From: Nocardia sp. NRRL S-836
GTDB taxonomy: Bacteria; Actinomycetota; Actinomycetes; Mycobacteriales; Pseudonocardiaceae
DNA length: 64,000 nt
NCBI RefSeq assembly: GCF_001279525.1
Contig: NZ_LGDY01000001.1
Coordinates: 310,001 to 374,000, forward strand
Direction of reading: 5' to 3'
This document shows, one piece after another, positions 26,652 to 35,312 of the stretch. The notes under the pieces are model-generated. The model was not told the origin of the DNA. It searched no databases and worked only from the letters and a program-made list of their open reading frames with translations. Position 1 is the first letter of the stretch; the number at the start of each line of letters is the position of its first letter. Position numbers and translations under genes: made by a program.

Positions 26652-28895
26652 GTGCACGCCGACCAGGTCTGCGTCGTCGCCGCCGGTGTCGTGACCCCGG
26701 GGTGTGACGACGTCGAGGAGCTGTGGAGACGAGCGCAGGACGGCCCACCGGTGTTCGGGCCCTCCGCTCGTTTCCGCGGGCTCGAATCGTTGGCGCGGCT
26801 GACCCACAGCGACACGGGTGAGCCCTATGAACTGCGGTTCGGCGAGGTTCCGGCGGCGACGACGGACGATGCCGGCGACCTCCAGGTTTCCTGGCTGCGT
26901 CGCGCGCTGCACCAGTGCGTCACGACCACGTCGCCTGGTTCGACCGGCCGCACCGGTCTGTTCCTCGCCTCGTCCACGGACACGAGCTACGAGATGGATC
27001 TCGCGCTCGCCGCGGACGCACTCGCCGACCAGATCGCGGCGCGGCTGCCGGGAGACCGGCGCGACGCGATCAGGCGGAAGATCGCGCAAGCGGATCCCTG
27101 CGCGCAACGCGGACACGCCGAGTTCCTCCCCCACCACCAGGCCGTCCGCGCCGCGAAGGGACTGCTCCCTCCCGGCACGCGCGTGCTCATCTCCGACAAC
27201 ATCTGCCCGTCGGCCCTGTACTCGGTGGATCTCGGCGTCAGACATCTGCTGGACGGCGAGGTGGACATCGCGTTCTGCGGCGGCGTGAGCTCACACGGAC
27301 CGTTGCGCCAGGTGTACTTCGGCGAGATGGGCACGCTGTCGCGGGCAGGACAGCTGCGCGCCTTCGACGCGGCGGCGGACGGCACGGTGTTCTCCGAAGG
27401 CGCCGGCATCGTCGCGCTCAAGCGGATGAGTGACGCCCTGCGGGACAACGACACGGTGCTCGCGGTGCTCGCCGGGTTCGGCGCCGCGTGCGACGGCAAG
27501 AGCAAAGCGATCTTCGCACCGAGCCAGGAGGGCCAGACCCGTGCGATGACGCGGGCGCGAGACGTCAACGGCGTCGCCGGCGCCGAGGTCGCGTGGATCA
27601 TCGGGCACGGCACCGCGACCCTGGCTGGGGACGCGACGGAGCTGCGCTCCATCGCCGCCGCCCACCCCGGCGGCGCACCGTGGATCACGGGGAACAAGGC
27701 GATGCTCGGCCACACCGGCATGGCCTGCGGAATCGTCTCGCTGATCCAGGCCGCGATCGGCCTGCACCGGTCGACGGTCCCCCGGCAGCCCAACCACACG
27801 TCGCTGCCGGAGTACGCCCGCTCCCTGTCCCTCCGGGTCCCCGCGGCACCGGTGCCGCTGGCGGCGGAGGAACCGTCGTTCGTCGGGGTCTTCGCCTGTG
27901 GACTCGGTGGTATCAACGGACATCAGCTGCTCTACCCGGCCGGGCCGCCGACCCGTGCCGTGCGGTCCGCTCCGCCCGCGTCCTGTGACGAACTGGTGCT
28001 GGTGCGGTGGAGCGCGTTGCTGCCGGGCAAGCCGGAGGACGAGTCGGTCGCTGATCAGCTGGCCCGAGGCGGTGATCCCACCGGCACGACCCGGTTCGAG
28101 GACCCGTACCCGCTTCCCCCGTTCGCGAGCTCGTTGATCGTGCCGAAGGTCGCGGCCCAGCTGGACGTGAGCCAGCTGCTCACGGCCGAGCTGGCGGGCC
28201 GGCTGGCGGGATCGGGAGACGGCACACCGTTGTGGGAGGGTCTGGAGGAACGCACGGGTGTCTTCGGCGCCCGGTACGGCGTCAGCAGGTCGGCTGTCGA
28301 GTCCACCGTGCGGTGCCTTGGTGACGGGCTCGCGGAGACGTTGGACGGCGAGGAGAAGGCGGCCGCGGAGCAGTACCTGCGAGAGCTCCGCGACCGCGGC
28401 CAGGCCATCGGCCCGTACAGCCTGGTCGGGCGCATGTCGTCCATCGCACTCGGGTGGGTCGGCAACCGCAGGAACCTGCGCGGACCGACGATGATGGTCG
28501 ATGCCGGAGAGGCGTCAGGACTCGCCGCCCTGCACACCGCGGGCTGCTACCTGCGCCGCGGCGACATCGACCTCGCGCTGGTGATGGCGTGGAACACCGA
28601 TGCTTTCGGCGGCGCCTGCGCGTCCGGCAGCGAGGGCCAGGAGATCGCCGAGGGTGCGTTCGGGGTCGCGATCGCCCGACCCTACACCGCTGCCGCCCGT
28701 GGCTGGCAGGTGCTCGCACGGGTGCGCACCGAACTGGCGCCCACACCCGCGGCGGCACCGCCACGCCGCAGCACGAGCTACCTCGCCGCGGACGGCGTGC
28801 TCGACGTCATCCGCGGCGTCGTTCGAGGTGCACTGCCCCAACGGTTCTCGACGGAGTCGGGACCGACCGTCCACGTGCTCCCACCGCTGCCGTGA
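26652..28895 (+). CDS. Ketosynthase with a second degenerate half-ketosynthase
   Basis: A 747-aa protein. Residues about 4-430 are a condensing enzyme with a full catalytic set: Cys185 in SDNICPSALYS, His319 in IIGHGTATLAGD, and Lys349/His354 in NKAMLGHTG. From about 530 a second thiolase-fold segment resembles only the N-terminal half of a KS. Its active-site motif reads VDAGEASGL, so the Cys position is Glu620, and the part that would carry both His residues is missing. This recalls KS-CLF pairs of PUFA synthases, where the second unit is inactive. The GTG at 26652 follows the AT-ACP stop by four bases, and the end overlaps the next gene by four. Confidence 0.85.
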   Translation: MHADQVCVVAAGVVTPGCDDVEELWRRAQDGPPVFGPSARFRGLESLARLTHSDTGEPYELRFGEVPAATTDDAGDLQVSWLRRALHQCVTTTSPGSTGRTGLFLASSTDTSYEMDLALAADALADQIAARLPGDRRDAIRRKIAQADPCAQRGHAEFLPHHQAVRAAKGLLPPGTRVLISDNICPSALYSVDLGVRHLLDGEVDIAFCGGVSSHGPLRQVYFGEMGTLSRAGQLRAFDAAADGTVFSEGAGIVALKRMSDALRDNDTVLAVLAGFGAACDGKSKAIFAPSQEGQTRAMTRARDVNGVAGAEVAWIIGHGTATLAGDATELRSIAAAHPGGAPWITGNKAMLGHTGMACGIVSLIQAAIGLHRSTVPRQPNHTSLPEYARSLSLRVPAAPVPLAAEEPSFVGVFACGLGGINGHQLLYPAGPPTRAVRSAPPASCDELVLVRWSALLPGKPEDESVADQLARGGDPTGTTRFEDPYPLPPFASSLIVPKVAAQLDVSQLLTAELAGRLAGSGDGTPLWEGLEERTGVFGARYGVSRSAVESTVRCLGDGLAETLDGEEKAAAEQYLRELRDRGQAIGPYSLVGRMSSIALGWVGNRRNLRGPTMMVDAGEASGLAALHTAGCYLRRGDIDLALVMAWNTDAFGGACASGSEGQEIAEGAFGVAIARPYTAAARGWQVLARVRTELAPTPAAAPPRRSTSYLAADGVLDVIRGVVRGALPQRFSTESGPTVHVLPPLP

Positions 28896-31303
28896 CGCCC
28901 CCGAAGATGGATGCGGACATGGACACGGTGGAGACGACTGTGCGGCCGTACGACCTCCGCTTGGTGCCACGTCCCGCTGTGGCCCGCTTCCCCGAACGCG
29001 ATCCGCTGCCGGCCGGAGCGCTGGTGCTCACCGACGACGCGGAGATCGCGGACCAGGTGCGGGCCGTCGCGGCGCACGAGGTGACGGTCGTGCTCGTGCC
29101 GGAGGCTGCGGCCACCTGGGACGAGGAGGCGGTGGTGGACCTCGTCACCCCGCCGGGACCGGTCAGCGACCAGCTGTGCGTGATCACGTCCCTGCGCGGT
29201 GCCGCGTGGCCGGCCGCGCCACGTCCGGGTCTTCTCGCCCTGCAGGAGGCGGCCTTCGTGGCGTTGAAACAGCGTGCGGACCCGGCGCACGAGAACTCGT
29301 CGGTCACGATCCTCGTGCTCGACCGCTTCGATGGCGGAACCCCGCATCCGCACTGCGCGCTGCTGACCGGCATGGCGAAGTCAGTCGCGTGGGAGCTGCC
29401 GTCAGCGCACGTGCACGCCGTGGTCACCGACGACGTCGACCTCGCCGCCGCGGTGGCGCGGCTGCGCGCGGAGTCCGGCTGCGGCGCAGGACTGCCCGTC
29501 GCCTACTACCGGACCGCATCGGCTCCGGCGACCAGGTGGGAGGAACGGCTCCTCCCGCTCGCAGAGCCGTTGCCCGCCGTCGAACACCACGCCGTCGCCA
29601 GCCCCGTCGTGGTTGCCGTGGGCGGTGCACGAGGCATCACCGCGCGGTGCCTGGAGGGGATGAACCCTCCGCCGTCGGCGCTGTGGCTGCTCGGCACCAC
29701 CGAACCGGACGTGATGGCTGCTCAATCCGCGGAGATCGCGGATCTGAGCGGTGCCGACTACGTGCGCCGCCGACGCCACGAGGACCCCGGTGCGCACATC
29801 GGCGGCCTGCGGACGACCTACGACCGTTGCCGCAGGTCGCGGGAGGCGCTTGCAACCATCCGCGCCCTGCGCGAACGGATCGGGGCGGACCGGGTGCATT
29901 ACTTAGGATGCGACGTGACCGATGCGGCCGCGGTCCGGCGCGCGGCGGCGACGATCACCGCGACGACGCCGCGCATCGACCTGGTGCTGAACGGCGCGGG
30001 AATCAGCGGCGCCCGAAGGCTGAAGAACAAGGACCTCTCGACGTTCCGGCGGGTGCGCGACACCAAGGTCATGGGCTACCACAACCTCAGGGCGGCGTTC
30101 CACGATTCCGCGCCGCTCGCGTGGTGCCACTTCAGCTCCGTCGCCGGCGCGTTCGGCCTGCCCGGCGAGATCGACTACGGACCGGCCAACGACATGCTCA
30201 ACGCGGCCGCCCGGTACGAGTCCGCCCGCGCCACGCCCGCCGAGTGTGCGATCGGCTGGAGCCTGTGGGGTGAGTCCGGGATCGGGCCGCGAAGCGGTTT
30301 CACCGACTACACGGCGAGGACCGGGCAGCTCGGCCTGCTCAGCGACGCCGAGGGGCAGCGGATCTTCACCACGCTGGTGTCGGCGAACCACCTCGGGCGG
30401 CACGCGTCACCGGTCCTGCTGGGCGAAGCGGAGTGGCGACTGGTGGGATCGCGGTTCCCCGGCCTCGCCGACGACCGCGCCCGGCTCCCCTACCTGGGCA
30501 GCCCGTCCCACACCGACCAGGACGACACCGCCTGGCGACTGGACCTCTCGCGGCACGCACACCTGCGCGGCCACGTGCGGCAGTCGCGAGCGCTCGTGCC
30601 CGGTGCGCTCGTGCTGGAACTCGCGGCCGAGGTCGCCGGCCACCTCACCGGCGGTGCCGTCGTGGACAGGTTCCGGGACATCCGCTTCGAGGCTCCCGTC
30701 GCCGTCGACCCGCACCTCGCGGAGTACACCCTGGCCGCGTCGTTCACGCCGACGGCTCCCGATGCGGGCGTCGTCAGCGTCGCCATCCGATCACACCTCG
30801 GGGCCGGGAACCGCAGCCGCCGTGTCCACCACGTCGAGGTCCTGGTCCCGGTCGGCGGCACCGCCGACACCACCGTCCCGCCCGCCCAGCCGCGTCAGCT
30901 CCGCGTCCGGCGCGCGCCGGCCACGATGTCCATGTCGGGCCTGTTCGACCAGGTCCGCGACCTGAATCTCACGGCCGATACGACAACGGCGCGCTGGGCA
31001 CCCTCGCCCCCGGAGGGCGAGTTCTTCGCCTCGCACCGGACGCCGTGGCTGCTCGTCGACGCCCTGTTGCAGACCGCCTGCGCCACCGGCACCGCGCACC
31101 GGTTCGCGACGCCCCACTCGATCGCCGAGCTGAGGCTGCACACCGAACACAACGACCTCGCATTGACGCAGACGAAGAACCGTGTCTGTCTACATGTGAC
31201 ACACGCCGGTGGCGTCGCCGATGGCATCGCACACACGGACGACGGCAGCCCACTCGTGACACTGTCCGGACTCGTGCTGAGCGGACGGGACGGCACACCG
31301 TGA
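28892..31303 (+). CDS. Ketoreductase-dehydratase (KR-DH) protein of the PKS locus
   Basis: An 803-aa protein. The N-terminal about 220 residues look like the structural half of a KR. The catalytic Rossmann half starts at VVVAVGGARGITARCL and has LVLNGAGISGARRLKNKD, FSSVAGAFG and YGPANDMLNAA (Lys, Ser, Tyr and Asn set). The C-terminal region from about 550 is a double-hotdog dehydratase: HVRQSRALVPGALVLEL carries the catalytic His, and WLLVDALLQTA the Asp-xxx-Gln motif. It would reduce and dehydrate ACP-bound 3-ketoacyl groups. No enoylreductase or thioesterase is present. I take the GTG at 28892, overlapping the KS stop as GTGA; ATG 28907 is an alternative. Confidence 0.83.
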   Translation: MTPPKMDADMDTVETTVRPYDLRLVPRPAVARFPERDPLPAGALVLTDDAEIADQVRAVAAHEVTVVLVPEAAATWDEEAVVDLVTPPGPVSDQLCVITSLRGAAWPAAPRPGLLALQEAAFVALKQRADPAHENSSVTILVLDRFDGGTPHPHCALLTGMAKSVAWELPSAHVHAVVTDDVDLAAAVARLRAESGCGAGLPVAYYRTASAPATRWEERLLPLAEPLPAVEHHAVASPVVVAVGGARGITARCLEGMNPPPSALWLLGTTEPDVMAAQSAEIADLSGADYVRRRRHEDPGAHIGGLRTTYDRCRRSREALATIRALRERIGADRVHYLGCDVTDAAAVRRAAATITATTPRIDLVLNGAGISGARRLKNKDLSTFRRVRDTKVMGYHNLRAAFHDSAPLAWCHFSSVAGAFGLPGEIDYGPANDMLNAAARYESARATPAECAIGWSLWGESGIGPRSGFTDYTARTGQLGLLSDAEGQRIFTTLVSANHLGRHASPVLLGEAEWRLVGSRFPGLADDRARLPYLGSPSHTDQDDTAWRLDLSRHAHLRGHVRQSRALVPGALVLELAAEVAGHLTGGAVVDRFRDIRFEAPVAVDPHLAEYTLAASFTPTAPDAGVVSVAIRSHLGAGNRSRRVHHVEVLVPVGGTADTTVPPAQPRQLRVRRAPATMSMSGLFDQVRDLNLTADTTTARWAPSPPEGEFFASHRTPWLLVDALLQTACATGTAHRFATPHSIAELRLHTEHNDLALTQTKNRVCLHVTHAGGVADGIAHTDDGSPLVTLSGLVLSGRDGTP

Positions 31304-32514
31304 CCAGTCCTCACGACGTGCTGCTGCGGCTGTTCTCGCCCGACGGACGGATCGCACCCTACGACCACTACCGCGAGCTGATCGAGCACTGGCCGGTGCT
31401 GCCGATCACCCGTCAGCGGTTGCTCGTCACCGGCTACCGGGAGTGCGCGGACGTCCTGCTGAACCCGAGACTTTTCCGGGTACCCGACCACCACTACGCC
31501 GACCGGCTGTGGCCCACCTGGCGCACGTTCGGGTCGACGGACCTGCTCTACCGCAGCCTGCTCTTCCGCAACGCACCCGACAACCAACCCGCCCGGCGCC
31601 TCATCGCGCGTTTCTTCGCCCCCGACCAGGTCGAGCGGATGCGCCCGATGATCACGCGGCACGCCGATGCGGGCACGATGCCGTTCATCCAGGGCGACGG
31701 CGCGGTGGACGCCGCCCGGTCGTTCACGACCATCCCCGATTCCGTGATGGGCGAGCTGCTCGGCCTGCCGCGATCAGACGCCGATCGGGTGGCCGGCTGG
31801 CTCGACAGGTTCCTGGAACGCAACGAGATGCACCCGCCGGACAAGGCGCTCGTGGACGCCGACGAGGCGACGTCGCACCTCGTCCACCACATCACGCACA
31901 CGGTCCTGGCGCGACCGGGCAGCGAGGCGCCGCTCGTCCGTTCGCTCAGGGGGCACAGCCAGATTGACGAGCGGGACCTCGTGAGCAACCTGGTGTTCCT
32001 GCTCGGCGCGGGAACCGTGACCACCGGGTCGCTGCTCGGCAGCGGCACACGTCAGCTCGCGGCGCACAACGACCTGTTGCCACGGCTGCGTGACGACGAC
32101 GCGCTGCTGCGGTCGTTCGTCCAGGAGACGCTGCGGTACGACCCCCCGATCCAGTACGGCGTCCGGGTCGCGGCGGAGGACACCGAGCTCGCCGGTGTCC
32201 CGATCGCCCGCGACAGCGTGGTGCTCGTCTGTTTCGGTGCGCTCGGCCGAGATCCCGGCAGGTTCGGCGATCCGGACACGTTCGTGGCGGACCGGTTCCT
32301 CGCCCCGGATTCCGAGCCACGCGACGTCCTGTCGTTCGGGCTGGGCGCACACCGGTGCGCTGGAAGCGAGTTGGCGCTCGTCACCGGCGAGGTCGCCTTC
32401 CGGCGGCTGGCGTCGCGCGTCGACGCGATCAGGGAGGTCGAGCAGCCTCGGCGTCAGGCACGCGCCGTGGTCCGCCGGTACACCCGGCTCGTCGTCGACG
32501 TCACCCGGCGGTGA
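31300..32514 (+). CDS. Cytochrome P450 of the PKS locus
   Basis: A 404-aa soluble bacterial P450 probably acting on the PKS product. The heme loop FGLGAHRCAGSELA has Cys353 as thiolate ligand, and the ExxR motif is ETLR (276-279). The I-helix reads LLGAGTVTTG: the acidic residue that normally precedes the conserved Thr is Val240, so proton delivery may be altered. The GTG start overlaps the KR-DH stop as GTGA, completing a chain of coupled genes. No ferredoxin or reductase is adjacent. The gene ends 21 bases from the convergent HNH gene. Confidence 0.92.
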   Translation: MTSPHDVLLRLFSPDGRIAPYDHYRELIEHWPVLPITRQRLLVTGYRECADVLLNPRLFRVPDHHYADRLWPTWRTFGSTDLLYRSLLFRNAPDNQPARRLIARFFAPDQVERMRPMITRHADAGTMPFIQGDGAVDAARSFTTIPDSVMGELLGLPRSDADRVAGWLDRFLERNEMHPPDKALVDADEATSHLVHHITHTVLARPGSEAPLVRSLRGHSQIDERDLVSNLVFLLGAGTVTTGSLLGSGTRQLAAHNDLLPRLRDDDALLRSFVQETLRYDPPIQYGVRVAAEDTELAGVPIARDSVVLVCFGALGRDPGRFGDPDTFVADRFLAPDSEPRDVLSFGLGAHRCAGSELALVTGEVAFRRLASRVDAIREVEQPRRQARAVVRRYTRLVVDVTRR

Positions 32515-32535
32515 CCCAGTCGACGCCGATCCCGG

Positions 32536-32976
32536 TCAGCGGCGTCCGGTGGCCAGCACGACGAGGAACTGACCGCCACCCGCCTGGACCTCGGCGGTCA
32601 CCGGCAGTCCCGGTACCAGCCGGGAGAACCGGTCCACCAGCCAGTCCGCGGCCTCCTGGGCGTCCTGCCTGGTCGGGCAGCGGGCCACCAGCTCGCGACC
32701 GCCCTTGCGCTCCAGCCGCCCGGCGACCGTGATCAGCGGGGCGGGTTCGGCCACGTGCAGGCCGTCCGGCCACGGGATGACCACCTTGACCGCGCCCTTG
32801 CGGGTGTTGCACCCGCGGTGGGCGAGCCGCTCGGCGAGCTTGGCCTTGCGGTCGGTGGTGCGGCTGTCGACGCTGGGCCCCCGCGCGTCGTTGACCGACA
32901 TGCCGGGGTCGACCGGTTCGTCGCACACCCAGCAGCGCCAGCCGTCGCGTTCGGCCACGTCATCGAGAGAACTCAC
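32536..32976 (-). CDS. HNH-type zinc-binding protein
   Basis: A 146-aa protein. WRCWVCDEPVDP and HRGCNTRKG supply a Cys-Cys/His-Cys set like treble-clef HNH proteins, but a full catalytic HNH triad is not clear. The C-terminal half (about 80-146) is a small alpha/beta segment ending in GGQFLVVLATGRR. Function unknown; nuclease activity is uncertain. The GTG start at 32976 is preceded by TAGTTT a few bases upstream, so the gene is probably leaderless. Confidence 0.7.
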   Translation of the reverse strand: MSSLDDVAERDGWRCWVCDEPVDPGMSVNDARGPSVDSRTTDRKAKLAERLAHRGCNTRKGAVKVVIPWPDGLHVAEPAPLITVAGRLERKGGRELVARCPTRQDAQEAADWLVDRFSRLVPGLPVTAEVQAGGGQFLVVLATGRR

Positions 32977-33166
32977 CGGGGCAAACTAGCCTGCCGGGCC
33001 ACCGCCGCGTGCGGCGCACCCGGTCGGGTCCCATCGGCCACCCGTCGCGCGGGCAGCGTGGTCCCCTGCTCGGGCCAGGTTCTGCGAATCCTCTGTTCAG
33101 CGGTGCCGAGCACGTGCGTGACGGGCATAGACATGACTCGTCCGCGGCCACGGGAGGGGCGGTGCG

Positions 33167-34444
33167 ATGACGGTCCGCGTGGTGCTCGCACTGCTCGCCG
33201 TCGCGGCCGCGCTGGCCGTGGGGATGGTGTTGGTGTACCTGGCGATCGCGGCCTTCATGCGGGTGTGGCGACGGGCCCAGGCCAAGGGGTGCACCGGCCC
33301 TGTCACGCCCGCGATCCTCATGATCACCACCTTCGCCGGTCTGCTGGGCGGAGCGTGGCTGGGCGCCGTGCTGGTCCGTCCCGGCGCCGACGTGTTCGTC
33401 GTTCTCGCAAGCCTGCTCGGTGTCGCGGTGTCGTTGGGCGGGCTCGCTCTGTGCGTTCACCTCCTGCCTGCGCGGCCGGTCCGGTCAGGCCGACGACGGC
33501 GGCCGCGGACACCGTTCCGGGTGCTGGGCAACCTGGCGGCGGTGACACCGCCGCTGGTGATGGCAGCGCTGCTGCTGAACGGCAAACCCGCCACGGTCGG
33601 CGTCCAGCTGATGCTGCCGATGGCCATGCTGTCGGTCCTGTGCCACACCGCGGCGCGGCGAGCGGACCGCATCGACGCGCTGCCACCGGTCGATCCACGC
33701 CCGGCCGTGGTGTGGATCCGCGGTTTCGGCAACGAACGTCGCCTGTTCGGCTTCCGGCGGCGCGACAAGGAGGAGACCCGCGCCCGCCCGGAGCTCAGGA
33801 AGGTCTTCAGCCACCGCGCGGAGCCGATGTCGTTCGAGGAGTACTTCGCACCGGCGATCGCCGAGGAGCTCGGACGCGGCTACGGCCTGGGCAACCCGCG
33901 CGACTACCTCCCGCCCGACGGCATCGACCGCCACTACGCCACCGACGACTCGTGGCGAGAACAGTTCGCCGATCTGGTGGCCGGGGCCAGGTGCGTGGTC
34001 ATGGCGCCGGGTGACTGGCCGGAGCTGCGGTACGAGTTCCGGGTGATCAGGCAGCTGGGGGCGCACCGCAGGCTGTTCGTGTTAACACCGCCCGCGCGCA
34101 AGGCCCGCCAGATCCGGCGGGTCAACCGGCTCAAGGGTTTTCGGCACGAGGACTGGCACGACTTCGCGGCGGCTCTGGGTGGTGGATGCGGTTATCGGCT
34201 CGGGCCGGATCCGGGGCCGGGGGCCGTGGTGACGTTCGAGGAGGACGGGCGTGCCGTTGTGCTGGCACGTGGTGCCGAGGAGCCCGCCGACTACGTGGCC
34301 GCCGTGCTCCGTCACCTCGCCGTGGCCGAGCACTCGGCGGCGTCCGCGTCGAGCAACTGCTGCCCGACGTCCTCGACCGCTGCCCCGGACCGGGCCACGT
34401 CGTCGACCCGATCGGTCACGCCGGAGGACTCCGACCCGCCTTGA
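33167..34444 (+). CDS. Membrane protein with an unassigned C-terminal domain (paralogue of the 44 kb effector-like protein)
   Basis: A 425-aa protein. Four to five membrane segments fill residues 3-160, followed by a cytosolic domain of about 200 residues. The domain opens with WIRGFGNERR (183-192), continues with DYLPPDG, SWREQFADLVAGARCVV and LRYEFRVIRQLGAHRRLFVL (288-307), and ends with GPGAVVTFEEDG and PADYVAAVLRHL. The same order of blocks is present in the protein at 43994-45196. I do not recognise the domain; the pattern W...F..LV..AR.VV....PEL..E...IR is reminiscent of TIR/SLOG-like folds. A Ser/Thr-rich tail follows. The ATG at 33167 has GGGAGG upstream. This copy stands alone without a STAND gene. 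Confidence 0.8.
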   Translation: MTVRVVLALLAVAAALAVGMVLVYLAIAAFMRVWRRAQAKGCTGPVTPAILMITTFAGLLGGAWLGAVLVRPGADVFVVLASLLGVAVSLGGLALCVHLLPARPVRSGRRRRPRTPFRVLGNLAAVTPPLVMAALLLNGKPATVGVQLMLPMAMLSVLCHTAARRADRIDALPPVDPRPAVVWIRGFGNERRLFGFRRRDKEETRARPELRKVFSHRAEPMSFEEYFAPAIAEELGRGYGLGNPRDYLPPDGIDRHYATDDSWREQFADLVAGARCVVMAPGDWPELRYEFRVIRQLGAHRRLFVLTPPARKARQIRRVNRLKGFRHEDWHDFAAALGGGCGYRLGPDPGPGAVVTFEEDGRAVVLARGAEEPADYVAAVLRHLAVAEHSAASASSNCCPTSSTAAPDRATSSTRSVTPEDSDPP

Positions 34445-34489
34445 CCCGGCTGCGGGGCGGGCGGTCCTCCGCTCAGCCGCCGTGAGCGG

Positions 34490-35158
34490 TCAGCAGGTGA
34501 CCTTGACGGTCGCGCTCGCCTGGAACGACACGTGGACGTGGTCCATGTGGTTGGCCGTGGGACTACCGCGGTCCTCCATCGCCGACCAGCCGCTGCCGTC
34601 GTTGTAGCGCTGGCGCCAGATCACGTAGGTGACGCCGAACGCCCGGCGGTTGGCCAGCACGTAGTCGGCCAGGGCGTTGCCGGTGGCGGGGTCGACCATG
34701 AAGTCCAGCGCCAGGCCGAGCGGGTGGTCGCCCGAACCGCCCCGGCCCGCGGCGCCGCCGACGTCCTCGACGCCGAACTTGCCGGCGACGTGGTGACCCA
34801 CCTGTGCCACGTGCGGTTTGACGCCGTTCAGGGTGGTCGGACAGGGCGGCGGCGCAGGAGGTGGCGGTGGCGGCGGTGGCGTGGTGGTCTGCGGTGGCGT
34901 CGTGGTCACCGGAGGTGCCGTGGTGGTGGTCGCCGGAGGTGACGAGGACGGCAGCGCGGTGGTCGAGGTCGGCAGCGCGTCCTGGCTGACGGGGCTCGAC
35001 GAGACCGCGAGCTGGGCGGCCGCTCCGGTTGGATCGACCGGCTGGCCGGAGGCGTGGACGGCCCAGAAGGTCACGACCAGGCCCGCGGAGAGGGTGGTGG
35101 CGACCGCGATGGGCAGCTTCCGGCTGGGTGCCTGGTTCGTTCTATGTCGGCCCGGCAT
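34490..35158 (-). CDS. Secreted or anchored peptidase-like protein (M15/VldE-type C-terminal domain)
   Basis: A 222-aa protein. One N-terminal hydrophobic segment (about 16-37) serves as signal or anchor, followed by a long Ser/Thr/Pro spacer including nine consecutive Pro residues. The C-terminal domain of about 115 residues has DHPLGLALDFMVD and NHMDHVHVSF, the zinc-site pattern (HxxGxAxD ... HxxHxH) seen in actinobacterial M15-like/ARB-07466 domains. It may trim peptidoglycan peptides at the cell surface. The spacer would let it reach through the wall. Confidence 0.8.
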   Translation of the reverse strand: MPGRHRTNQAPSRKLPIAVATTLSAGLVVTFWAVHASGQPVDPTGAAAQLAVSSSPVSQDALPTSTTALPSSSPPATTTTAPPVTTTPPQTTTPPPPPPPPAPPPCPTTLNGVKPHVAQVGHHVAGKFGVEDVGGAAGRGGSGDHPLGLALDFMVDPATGNALADYVLANRRAFGVTYVIWRQRYNDGSGWSAMEDRGSPTANHMDHVHVSFQASATVKVTC

Positions 35159-35312
35159 TCAGGAACACCTTGCGTCGGGGACAGGGCATGGTCGTACGGC
35201 GCGTGATATTACGAAACGAGCACGAGAAGGTCACAGGCGAGTGTTCATGCTCACATCACCGCTGGTGAGCGCCTCGCCGCAGAACGTGACAGCCGTGCCG
35301 TCCCGCCCGCCG

